NCBI GenBank assembly: GCA_009833045.1
Contig: WUUP01000004.1
Location: 62,001 to 126,000 of the forward strand
DNA: 64,000 bases
Reading direction: 5' to 3'
Source: Saprospirales bacterium GYS_P2D
GTDB taxonomy: Bacteria; Bacteroidota; Bacteroidia; Chitinophagales; Saprospiraceae
Under the pieces are notes generated by a model. It ran no database searches, was not told where the DNA came from, and saw only the letters and a list, made by a program, of their open reading frames with translations. Shown here one piece after another: positions 43,584-52,300 of the stretch (the first letter of the stretch is position 1; each line of letters opens with the position of its first letter). The position numbers were made by a program, and so were the translations under genes.

Positions 43584-45512
43584 TTACTCTATTACGAGCT
43601 GTACCATCTCACCAGCAGTGTTCTGGATGAAGTAGATACCTGCTTTTAGCTCAGATACGTCTACTCTGTTAGTCGCTCTTTCTACTTTCACTCTGCTACC
43701 TCTGACATCATAGATAGCTACATCAGTAGTCTTATCAAGGAATACTGTACGAGTAGTTGGATTAGGGTAGATAGTGAATGCATCTTCTACATTGTCTTTG
43801 AAGTTTTTCTTCTTGACAGCGATCGCTTCTTCTGCATCAGTGTTGAGATCCTCCACAGTCACTCTGTCAAAACCGTTAATAGCGAAAGTCAATGAGTGAT
43901 TCCACGGGAACGGATTTGATACGATAGGGTGCTGAGAGTTAACTAATAATGACACACCATCTGGAGTCTGGATAGCACCAGTCACCTCCGCTCCTGCAGG
44001 TACAGCAGTGATACGGATGAGGTCATCGATAGTTGGGTTTTCGATAGCAAGATTTAAGATATAGAGCTCACAGAATCTACCTGAAGTACCAGCTGGCATA
44101 CGGCCATATGATGTACCGTTCATATCCTCTTGAATCACGAGGAATGACTGACCATCGATAGTCATCACGCTAAGGCCATCAGGGTTAGTGAGGTGCTTAT
44201 CAAAGTACTCAGACTCAGATGGGCTCATCGCCTCAGTCCAGTCAGGGCCTCCCTCGAGGTGTACATAGTGCTCACGAGTAGCTGGGTCGTATACCCAGAT
44301 ACGTCCGTATGTGTCTCTATAGTTAGAGTCAGTAGCATCAGCTAATCCCTGAGCCTCAGCTCGTGCATTGTGAGCATAAGACATAGTAGCTCCTGCTGCG
44401 ATACCATTAGCAAATCTACTACCTGGGAAATCTCTACCAGTCTCTGTCCAATAGATTTTGTTTGACGCTTTGTCATGTGCTACCCACTCAGGTCTGTTGT
44501 ACATAGTCGCACCTGCAGCAGCACAGAGAGATGATACATCGAGCATCTCTTCTGGAGTACCTTCGATAAGTACCCACTTGTCAGCAGCATCTTCTTTGTA
44601 CGCATAGAGTGATCCCTTAGTGAAGTCACCCGGACGATCAGCTCTGAATCTCATGAAATAACCCGGAGTAGCATCTGGACCCATGTATACATTCTGGTTG
44701 TCATTGGTGATAGCTCCACCTTCCCAGCCCATACGGCCCCAGTTGTATTGCTTTCTGATCGCTTTTGCTTCTTTAGGATCGATCTCTACCATGTAGTTGA
44801 AGTTTTGGTACTTCTTGAGGATCATACCGTCCCACTCTGGGAAGTCCTCAGAGAATACTGTGAAATCAGCAGTATCTCTCACACCACCACCTGGTCTGTC
44901 ATCATCATATGGCTCAGCAGGTAGATCTGCAGTAGGGCTTCCTACGTCAGAGTTACTGTTGTGGATGCTCGTATTAGATGTACGAAACCACTCCTCGGCA
45001 GTCCAGATACGTCCGTCAAAAGTAGAGCTGATACCTCCACAGTTCATACCAGTCTCACCGACAGTATTAGCGAAGTCTACATTGAAGTACTGACCACTAC
45101 GACCATCCTCCAATGTCTGATCTACTACCTCGAGTAGGCCAGTGATAGGATCTCTGTCGATACGGAATACGGTCATTCCACCACCGTCACCGATCTTGTC
45201 ATCTCTATAGATCATCTCATGATTGACAGATACCCATCCGAGTGATGCTCCTGTAGGATCTGGAGTCATACCGATGAAATCATGCCATTCTTTAGCGATC
45301 TGACGACCTGCAGGATTGTAGTAAGTCTCTGTAGTCTGTACGATATCGTGACCACCCACGAATAGTACTTGAAGTGTTAAAGGGCTTGGTGGCATTACCA
45401 CTCTTTCGGAGATGTGGCCCTTAGGCACATCGATTTCTTCTGCGAAGATAGCCTGACCAATTAGGCCGCTTGCGCATAAAAACAAAGCAAGAAATGTGTT
45501 GAATTTTAACAT
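43584..45512 (-). CDS. PhoX-family (DUF839) phosphatase-like protein with T9SS domain
   Basis: A 642-residue secreted protein. After a signal peptide (LALFLCASGLIGQAIFA), DUF839/PhoX blades follow: GGMTVFRIDRDPITGLLEV, GTWTAEEWFR-type segment IWTAEEWFRTSNTSIH, GRMGWEGGAITNDNQNVYMG, WTETGRDFPGSRFANGI, NPDGLSVMTIDG. PhoX enzymes are Ca2+/Fe-dependent phosphatases induced by phosphate starvation. The C-terminus (TIYPNPTTRTVFLDKTTDVA ... GIYFIQNTAGEMVQLVIE) is a T9SS type A sorting domain. A promoter-like AACATT/TACTTTTG pair lies upstream, resembling that of the beta-helix gene at 53388. Phosphatase activity is inferred; some DUF839 proteins are uncharacterised. Confidence 0.85.
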   Translation of the reverse strand: MLKFNTFLALFLCASGLIGQAIFAEEIDVPKGHISERVVMPPSPLTLQVLFVGGHDIVQTTETYYNPAGRQIAKEWHDFIGMTPDPTGASLGWVSVNHEMIYRDDKIGDGGGMTVFRIDRDPITGLLEVVDQTLEDGRSGQYFNVDFANTVGETGMNCGGISSTFDGRIWTAEEWFRTSNTSIHNSNSDVGSPTADLPAEPYDDDRPGGGVRDTADFTVFSEDFPEWDGMILKKYQNFNYMVEIDPKEAKAIRKQYNWGRMGWEGGAITNDNQNVYMGPDATPGYFMRFRADRPGDFTKGSLYAYKEDAADKWVLIEGTPEEMLDVSSLCAAAGATMYNRPEWVAHDKASNKIYWTETGRDFPGSRFANGIAAGATMSYAHNARAEAQGLADATDSNYRDTYGRIWVYDPATREHYVHLEGGPDWTEAMSPSESEYFDKHLTNPDGLSVMTIDGQSFLVIQEDMNGTSYGRMPAGTSGRFCELYILNLAIENPTIDDLIRITAVPAGAEVTGAIQTPDGVSLLVNSQHPIVSNPFPWNHSLTFAINGFDRVTVEDLNTDAEEAIAVKKKNFKDNVEDAFTIYPNPTTRTVFLDKTTDVAIYDVRGSRVKVERATNRVDVSELKAGIYFIQNTAGEMVQLVIE

Positions 45513-45558
45513 TGCTCTTTTAAGTTATTATCTACTAAGGAAATGAATAATATCACCT

Positions 45559-45581
45559 CAAAAGTAGAAGGCCAATGTTAT
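45559..45581 (-). promoter_or_regulatory. Promoter-like site for the PhoX-like gene
   Basis: On the minus strand a TAACATTGG unit (45572-45580) is followed five bases later by TACTTTTG (45559-45566), which fits the Bacteroidota -7 element TAnnTTTG, 47 bases before the ATG. A related TTAACATTGG and TACTTTTG pair precedes the gene at 53388. Confidence 0.4.
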
Positions 45582-45673
45582 GCAGGCTTGCGCCGAATGC
45601 TAGCTCTGCCTTATCTCTATGTTAGGTATCTAAAAGCTTTGTGAAGGAATGGTTAAGCGAGTGTAAAGAGGGG

Positions 45674-45916
45674 AGGCTTGTATAGCCTCGACGTCATAAT
45701 ACCGTGATTTGATGAACGGACGTATACCTGAGTGAACGACACTCTGAGCAGTAGATATCTGGGAGACATCTAAGTGTGCGAACCGCAAAGCAGGTGGGAA
45801 TGCTGCTATGCTCAAGTTTATATTTTCGCTTTGTTCATTGAGTGATACTGACGTGATAGGTTTCTTAGAGTGTCAAACGCAACGTGGGCTTTGATGCTCA
45901 GGGCCGTCTACTCGAT
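45674..45916 (+). mobile_element. Group IIC intron remnant 1, antisense to the cassettes
   Basis: A 3' fragment. It begins in a region matching the interior of remnant 3, including GATGAACGGACGTATACC, close to the domain V 5' strand of IIC introns. It continues through the shared TGGGAGACATCTAAGTG and GCGAACCGCAA segment and ends with a domain VI-like hairpin and CCGTCTACTCGAT, the typical group II 3' end. The intron 5' end and the left attC half are missing. No reverse transcriptase frame. Confidence 0.7.
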
Positions 45917-46748
45917 TATGGACAGAGTTCCTTCTTTTTACATTAATCAAGTAATTTCAATTTCAATTGTTGCCTTTAAAGTACAATCTAATTTCCTCAA
46001 GTATTTCATCTGGTTCCAAAGTATTGTCATTGATTATACTCAAAATATCCAATCCTTTTTTATCTATTAAATATTCCATAATAATTCTATCTCTTAGGTA
46101 CATTCTGGGAGTCCTTGATTTGAATTCTGTTTCAATCCAAAAATCGGAAGTACTTTCGTACTTTTGAAGTAGATTCGATAATTCATAATTTTCATCATTT
46201 CTTATTGGATTATAGGAAACATACTCAGAATAACCCTCATTTACCCAATTTGGTGTTTTCATAAATCCAAGAATTGAATAGTCGTCATACATTTGGCTGT
46301 GTACACCCTCGTGACTAATTATTTGCACCAAGTTTACCCATCCTAAATCACTATCATCTTTCTTTAGAATATTTTCTTTAAAATTTGGTTTCCCAATGTA
46401 AATGTGTTTGTTAAATTTTGATGAAGCAATATTCTTCATTCCAAACAGTCCTATTAATTTCTCATATAGTGTACCTTTTACAAAAAACAACTCGAGTTTC
46501 AACTCATCCTGGTAAAACTGACTTTTCTTTAAGTTAACTTGAACTGCATCCAATACATTTTTCACATCTTCATTAAACTTTATTTCTTCATTGCTATAAA
46601 TAATGAATGTGTCATATTCGATTTTCTTCCCTATAAATAGTTTAGGGAACTGGACAATAATAGACATTGACAACATTAAAATTATGAGAACTATGATCAA
46701 TTTCTTTATCAAATTATTTTTCTAATTTTCTTCTTATTTGTCCATAAC
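45916..46748 (-). other. Integron-like cassette 1 (zincin gene)
   Basis: The minus-strand cassette starts at a core GTTATGGACA (46739-46748), and its own reverse complement TGTCCATAA recurs at the far end (45916-45924) just after the gene stop. In integron cassettes the first bases of a cassette are complementary to the R'' arm of its own attC site, which is what is seen. Between R'' and the next core lies the intron remnant. Confidence 0.6.
45963..46712 (-). CDS. Predicted zincin-type membrane-anchored protease
   Basis: A 249-residue protein with one N-terminal hydrophobic helix (KKLIIVLIILMLSMSIIVQF), either an anchor or an uncleaved signal. A gluzincin-like metal site is visible: HEGVH at 134-138 in IISHEGVHSQMYDD and the third ligand Glu159 in WVNEGYSEYV, 21 residues later. 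This spacing matches peptidase MA-like families. It is AT-rich and uses codons unlike the neighbouring genes, and sits in an integron-like cassette. Substrate unknown; activity inferred from the motif only. Confidence 0.7.
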   Translation of the reverse strand: MIKKLIIVLIILMLSMSIIVQFPKLFIGKKIEYDTFIIYSNEEIKFNEDVKNVLDAVQVNLKKSQFYQDELKLELFFVKGTLYEKLIGLFGMKNIASSKFNKHIYIGKPNFKENILKKDDSDLGWVNLVQIISHEGVHSQMYDDYSILGFMKTPNWVNEGYSEYVSYNPIRNDENYELSNLLQKYESTSDFWIETEFKSRTPRMYLRDRIIMEYLIDKKGLDILSIINDNTLEPDEILEEIRLYFKGNN

Positions 46749-46804
46749 GTATAATGATACCCTGCGTCTCTCGACGAAGGAGAGATATGCTGTGATGGCA
46801 CCTT

Positions 46805-47085
46805 GTGTGTGCCCAGCATGGACATTGCTACCGAAAGGTAGCAAATTTATTTTTGAGGGTTAGAGACCCTTACAGTCGAGTTGGAGGAGTCTGTTAATGA
46901 GTGAGTGATCTCCGCAGAAGTAGATATCTGGGAGACATCTGAGTGTGCGAACCGCAAATGGGGTGGGTGTGCTGCTATGCTCAAGCTTATATTTTCGGTG
47001 CGTTCATTGAGTGATGCTGACGTGATAGGTTTCTTAGTGTGAGAGGCGCACCGTGGGCTTTAATACTAACGGCCGTCTACTCGAT
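46805..47085 (+). mobile_element. Group IIC intron remnant 2, antisense to the cassettes
   Basis: The 5' end is GTGTGTGCCCAGCATGG, matching the group IIC start (GUGUGCCCGGCAUGGG in the Oceanobacillus intron). TGAGGGTTAGAGACCCT follows, matching the conserved AGGGTGAGAGUCCC segment of domain I. A deleted interior joins the shared domain I piece to a domain VI-like hairpin (CCGTGGG...) and CTACTCGAT. No intact domain V and no reverse transcriptase frame are seen, so it should not splice by itself. It sits inside an attC-like site. Confidence 0.78.
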
Positions 47086-47101
47086 TATGCAGAGTCACCA
47101 T

Positions 47102-47548
47102 TTACACTGGTAGTTCTATTTTCTTTTGTGTATTCATCAGAGCGGCATTTCTATACTTTCTGTTTATTGGGTCCTTTAGCTTGTATGGTCTGTTGAACGC
47201 TTCTTGATTGAGCTTGAATCTATCAGAAAGCTTTCTAATAGTTTCTTTCGAAAGTCCTGTTTGATAATTAAGAATTTTTGATACTGTTCCTTTAGACAAG
47301 TTTAAAATATTAACTAAATCTTTCGCTTTCATTTTATGCTCGTCCATAAGCGATTTCAAGAGCTCTATCGGATCAAGTTCAGGTGTTTGGTAGTTTTCAT
47401 CATCATACTTCTCAATTAATAGTGTTAACAATTCTATTTCATCTTGATCTTTCTTCAGATTCTTAAAAACGAGATCTTCAAGTGCCTTGCAATATTTGTC
47501 ATACTGGCGTTCTGTTTTGATAATTTTGTATTTCATTACTTTATCCAT
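47102..47548 (-). CDS. higA: HigA-family helix-turn-helix antitoxin
   Basis: A 148-residue antitoxin with a C-terminal helix-turn-helix: MKAKDLVNILNLSKGTVSKI followed by LSKETIRKLSDRFKL, preceded by an N-terminal helical arm (YDKYCKALEDLVFKNLKKDQ) and LTLLIEKYDDENY, the typical HigA opening. It starts on the last base of the toxin stop codon. It neutralises HigB and probably represses the operon by binding the inverted repeat at 47900-47916. Confidence 0.88.
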   Translation of the reverse strand: MDKVMKYKIIKTERQYDKYCKALEDLVFKNLKKDQDEIELLTLLIEKYDDENYQTPELDPIELLKSLMDEHKMKAKDLVNILNLSKGTVSKILNYQTGLSKETIRKLSDRFKLNQEAFNRPYKLKDPINRKYRNAALMNTQKKIELPV

Positions 47549-47880
47549 TAGTATACATTTACTGTGTATTGTAATTCGTTTTTACAGATTTTGTCATATT
47601 CGGAATGAGTTCCAATCCAATTGATAAACAGATGTACGTAGCTTTCGCCAAAATGATATTTGCATATCATTCTATGATTGTTTCCACCTATGTTAAAGAC
47701 AACTCTATTTGAGCTTTTTCCTATTAGATCTGCAGAACCATAGGTTTCTTTAATATCGTTTATTGTAGCCCAATTAGCATTTTTAAGTTTGTCAATCCAT
47801 TGATCAAAGGAGCTTCTGCTTGACGCATTTGCATCTTGGTATTTAGCGATTGTTTTCTTCTTGACCAACCTTACCTTCAT
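47548..47880 (-). CDS. higB: HigB-family mRNA interferase toxin
   Basis: A 110-residue toxin of the HigB_toxin type: IAKYQDANASSRSSFDQWID, LKNANWATINDIKETYGSAD, RVVFNIGGNNHRMICKYHFG and VHLFINWIGTHSEYDKI near the end. It cuts mRNA on ribosomes in characterised relatives. The toxin gene precedes the antitoxin, the usual HigBA order, with a one-base overlap. The pair forms a cassette of the integron-like array, a common location for toxin-antitoxin systems, which stabilise such arrays. Confidence 0.88.
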   Translation of the reverse strand: MKVRLVKKKTIAKYQDANASSRSSFDQWIDKLKNANWATINDIKETYGSADLIGKSSNRVVFNIGGNNHRMICKYHFGESYVHLFINWIGTHSEYDKICKNELQYTVNVY

Positions 47881-47899
47881 AATTCAAAGATACAGCTAA

Positions 47900-47916
47900 G
47901 TTTCAATAAATGAAAC
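47900..47916. promoter_or_regulatory. Operator-like inverted repeat upstream of higB
   Basis: GTTTCA and TGAAAC flank a five-base A/T spacer, 19 bases before the higB ATG. Its size and position fit a HigA-type autoregulatory operator. Inference only. Confidence 0.5.
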
Positions 47917-48006
47917 AATCTGATTTTGGAGTCCTGATTCTGCATAACGGATAATGATATGTCGTCGTCTCTCGGAGGAACGAAGAGATATGCGATCATA
48001 TCAATT

Positions 48007-48583
48007 GTGTGTGCCCAGCATGGGCAGTGCTACAGAAACGTAGCAAATTTATTCTTGAGGGTTAAAGTTCCTTACAGTCGAGTTGGAGGGGGCTGTAAAT
48101 GAGTGAGTGCTCTCCACTGGAGTAGATGCCTGGGAGACATCTATAGTGAGCGAACCGCAAGCAGGTGGGAGGGGGAAGAAGCCTGACCGAAAGCGAAGGA
48201 ATCTGATCAAACTGGGCGTGCCACACCGTCAAGCCTATGGATGGAGTCGGACTCGGATGGGTGGTTGGGCAGTAGCCCAAAGTCCTATATTAGGAACGAC
48301 ACTGCGTATCTCGGTGCTAAGACGTCGAGGCTATACCTCGATGTTAGAGTATTACTCCCAAACCTATACTTCGATCTGATGAACCGCCGTATACCTGAGT
48401 GAGCGGTCTCCGAAGGAGTAGATGTCTGGGAGCCATCTAAGTGAGCGAACCGCAAAGCGGGTGGGAGAGCCTGCCATGCTCGAGTTTTTGTTTTCGGTTC
48501 ATTCATTGTGTGATACTGACGTCGTAGGATCTTTGTGTGAGAGCCGCACCGTGGGCTTTAATGCTCACGGCCGTCTACTCGAT
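48007..48583 (+). mobile_element. Group IIC intron remnant 3, antisense to the cassettes
   Basis: The longest copy, about 577 bases. It starts GTGTGTGCCCAGCATGGGC, followed by TTGAGGGTTAAAGTTCC, matching domain I of IIC introns. GAAGGAATCTGATC resembles the conserved GGAAUCUGAAGGAAGC region. GATGAACCGCCGTATACC near 48378 equals the domain V 5' strand of the Oceanobacillus IIC intron (GAACCGCCGUAUACC). The 3' strand of domain V is absent: at that point the sequence jumps back into a second copy of the domain I piece (48397-48470 repeats 48098-48173), then runs to a domain VI-like hairpin and CTACTCGAT. Thus it is a rearranged double fragment without a reverse transcriptase. Confidence 0.78.
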
Positions 48584-49085
48584 TGTACCCAGTTTTTATT
48601 CAATCAATTTTTGTTTTCTCTCCATAATTCGTTTTTCAAATTTCGGGTGAAATTCAATTTCTCTATAAATTCTGATTCAAAGCTTTCAATTGTAATAAGC
48701 TCAAAATTTACAAAGAAGAAGTGTTTCAATCCGTTTTGCTTTAAAATCTGATAACGATTATTTTCAGGTAGTCTTTCAATTTCAAGGGTGTCCGCAATCG
48801 GTTTCTCAAATTGATAAACCCTTAACTGTCTTGTATTCAGTTCCAGTATTTTTTTTAATCCGTTCAAGTCAGTTTGAACATCCATTTCTATTTGTCGAAC
48901 TAATAGGTTTTTGAATTCAAAACCATTTTGAGTTTTTAAGTCCGTTTTCCACCACTCTATCACCTCATTCGGTACGAACTTGTGAATGAAAATCGAGTCC
49001 AACTTTTTGTCAAAGAGGTCCCAAATTTCTTCGTTCGAATTTATCTCAAATATTAGTTCGTTCATTTTCTCTAATTGGGTACAAC
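48583..49085 (-). other. Integron-like cassette 3 (unknown gene)
   Basis: The cassette starts at core GTTGTACCCA (49076-49085), and its reverse complement TGGGTACAA recurs at 48583-48591 after the gene stop. No attC-like hairpin or intron remnant is seen upstream of 49085, so this end is the outer edge of the array. No integrase gene is nearby. Confidence 0.58.
48604..49065 (-). CDS. Unknown AT-rich cassette protein
   Basis: A 153-residue cytosolic protein without a signal peptide or recognised domain. It begins MNELIFEINSNEEIWDLFDK, has Trp/Lys/Glu-rich helices (NEVIEWWKTDLKTQNGFEFK) and aromatic strands (LKHFFFVNFELITIESFESE). Low GC content and orientation match the other cassette genes. 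Function unknown, as for most integron cassette proteins. Confidence 0.65.
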   Translation of the reverse strand: MNELIFEINSNEEIWDLFDKKLDSIFIHKFVPNEVIEWWKTDLKTQNGFEFKNLLVRQIEMDVQTDLNGLKKILELNTRQLRVYQFEKPIADTLEIERLPENNRYQILKQNGLKHFFFVNFELITIESFESEFIEKLNFTRNLKNELWRENKN

Positions 49086-49242
49086 TCCTTTATATCTGAT
49101 CCCCCCCACCTGTTTTGATCTATTTTTCATCCCTTTAGTGGATTGATGCCCCCGAAAGATAAGGAAGAAAATCAGGCCGTCAAATAGAATCAATCAATAG
49201 GTGCCTCTCATTCATAGCTGATAGACCTACAGAAAAAAGCAC

Positions 49243-49269
49243 AAAAAAAGCGGCCCACATCTGGGCCGC
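49243..49269 (-). terminator. Terminator of the choice-of-anchor I gene
   Basis: An 8-bp perfect stem GCGGCCCA/TGGGCCGC (49250-49257 with 49262-49269) is followed on the minus strand by seven T, 40 bases past the stop. Confidence 0.85.
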
Positions 49270-49308
49270 CATTTTCAATATAACAATCCTCTTACTTGAG
49301 AAAGTTAA

Positions 49309-52300
49309 TTAAGCTCTGGTGAGCTTGTGGATTGCTTTTTTACCATCGATCACTACCTCGAGGAAGTATACTCCTGAGCTGAGTGTAGTGACATTTGGTG
49401 TTATTTGGTAGTTACCTTGATCCATGATTTCGCTTTTCACCTGCTGGATGTTTTGACCATCAGGAGCATAGATATTGATATCCACCTGTGCTCTCTTAGC
49501 GATGTTGAGCTCGATAGTGATCTCATCAGCGAATGGATTAGGATAGCTCGATACTTCTGCTACAGATAGCTCGGCAGCATTGTCTTTCAGTCTCGACTTC
49601 TTGATATACTCCTCAGCTACTGGTAGAGCGCTGGCAGTGATACCTTCTTCGGTCACGCCGAATATTGAGATCGTGCCACTTACCTCATTAGCCGTGACGA
49701 TGAGTGGCTGTCCAGTAGGACTATCCTCCGTAGCGATGAATCTGATATCCTCGATACCGAGATCACCTGCCGCTGGAGTCTCTATATCTGCAGAGAAGTC
49801 TCGATTATTGAAGTATGAGATATACTGCGGAGCAGTCGGCACAGTGATATCATAGATGACTACGCCTCCCTGACGCTCGAGTCCTACGAGTGCATAGATC
49901 TTGTCACCCATAGCCATGACCTCTATAGCCTCAGGCTCTGGTCCTTTATCATCAGAGCGATTCTTGAATGAATCATTGTCATCATTGGTACTATTGAAGA
50001 ATTCTGCAGCTTCTGTAGCTAGTATCTGCTCAAACTGATCTCCACTGTCCCAGATCTGCTTACACTCTGTGTCCCAGATAGAGAATGAGCGACCACCATA
50101 CGTATGGATGAAGTCGATCTCTCCATCACCATTAGCATCGCCAGTAGCAGTCGTGGTCTTCATGCGACCGATCTGCTCATCTGTCTGTAGCTCAGCGGCA
50201 TCTGGATAGTTAGCTGACTCCAGAGTGAGATCCTCTACACGAGCCTCCTCGCTATATCCGTCATAGTCTCTGGCGTCTCCTTCATTAGCTGTGATGATGT
50301 AGGTCTCACCGTCAGCGGCTACATATGACTTGATCGCATCTGGCTGATACATGCCAAATATTGGCCAAGTAGCGATGTTGATTTCATCTGTCTTATCGCT
50401 CGCATCGAGTCCTCTACCTTCGATCTTGTGATCTTTGAGGCCGAGAGGAAAGAGGTCTACTACTTCCATTTTTGCCAGATCTATTTTCGCCATAGCGTTA
50501 TTTTCCTGCATACCGACGAAAGCGTATTTGCCATCTGGAGTCACCGTGATATACTCTGGCTCGAGATCCTGAGCGACAGTAGCGCCTGGTCCGAAGATTC
50601 TGATACCCTGAGCATTGAGGATGACCTGTAGCTCATTGTATTTCTCAAAAGTGATCTGAGTAGCTGTCGCTGCCTCTACACCTCCGCTGATATCTACGAC
50701 TGTGACTGAGCCTTCTGGATCTACGGTGTAGTCATCATTTGGCTCGCCTTCATTCGCTGCAAGTACGGTCTGCCCATCTGGAGAAAATGTCACCATGTCA
50801 GGGAGTGCACCTGCAGTCACTTGATTCAGTAGATTGCCCTCTACATCGAGGAAGACTACAGAGCCTGGATCCTGCTTAGTCTCACCGACTACTGCTACAG
50901 CGACGATGCCGTCATGGATATCTACACTCGTGATATCAGTACCGTATGGAGACATATCTATAGCGTCGAGCGCAATAGGCTGCTTAGGATCAGCGATATC
51001 GATACGTCCGAGTACATTTTCAAATCCATTAGTATAGATCAATGTCTGTGTCGCTGGATCATGAGCTACGATCTCGGCAGCTTCCTCGTCGAATATGCCT
51101 GTGTCAAACTGTGCTAAGAGCGATACCATCTCATCAGCTCCCATATCAGGCGTATCGGTAGTATCTGCTTCATTAGTGAGCTTGTAGACGATGTGGATCG
51201 ATGATTCGGCCGTATTCGTTACCACTTGGCTTCTCAATCCTCCTCCGTAGAAGTACCCTGTACGAATATATCTCGCACCATTGTCCAGCTCGATATCTCT
51301 ATCAAAGATGTCTACTCTGAATGTCGATCCGACTGGTAAACATACCAAGTCTCCATCGCTCATCGGGCCATAAGTGATCGGTGCTTCTGATGGGATGGCA
51401 CCTCGTCGATCTACATAGAGATAGATAGGATTGCCAGTGAGTCCATATGGATTACCATCAGTGAAGTATGATCTGATCGTTACTTCAGCGCATGTCGGTG
51501 CTGGTGGAGCGATAGGTTCCTCACCAAGACCAAAGATCGTCACTGTACCACTTACTTCATTAGCCGTGAGGACTAATGCTTGTCCTGTCGGGCTATCTTC
51601 TGGGGATATATATACTATGTCTTCTGTACCCAGATCTCCTACAGCAGGTGTAGTCACATCTTCTACACTGAAATCTCTATTATTCACATATGTCACGTAC
51701 TGAGGGGCTGATGGAGTGCTAATATCATACACCATGATGCCTCCTTGGCGCTCGAGGCCTATCATAGCATAGATTTTGTCATCGATGACCGCTACTTCGA
51801 TAGCTTCTGGTTCTGGACCTTTGTCATCAGACCTGTTTTTGTAGGAGTCGTTTTCGTCATTGGTACTATTGAAATTAGCTGGCTCTACTTCTGCCAAGAC
51901 TGTCTCAAATGCATCTCCACTATCCCATACTTGATTGCCATTGGCATCCCAGATAGAGAATGAGCGAGCACCGTAGCTATAGATGATGTCATGATCACCA
52001 TCGCCGTCGAGGTCGCCATTAGCAGATGTTGTCTTAAGTCGTCCGAGATTAGTATCGTCTTGGAGTTCTGCAGCATTAGGAAATGCTGTCGGATCCAGTG
52101 TGAGGTCAGCTACTCGCTCTTCTTCTGAGTAACCATCATAGTCTCTTGAGTCCCCTTCATTAGCTGATAGGATATAGGTCTCACCATCGATCTCTACAGA
52201 TGTGATAGCATCGGGTAGGTAGTATCCCTGTACTGGCCATGTCGTGATGTTGATCTCTTCAGTTTCGTTGCTGGCATCCATACCATTGCCAGGGAGTGAA

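Larger units (their letters stand above)
47085..47948 (-). other. Integron-like cassette 2 (higBA)
   Basis: The cassette starts at core GTTATGCAGA (47939-47948), and its own reverse complement TCTGCATAA recurs at 47085-47093 after the higA stop. The flanking repeat is unique to this cassette, as expected when each attC pairs with its own cassette start. Confidence 0.62.

Noticed and set aside
45590-49085. CRISPR array as an explanation for the repeated segments
   Set aside because: The repeats are long, diverged and few, the intervening DNA is coding, and no cas genes are present.
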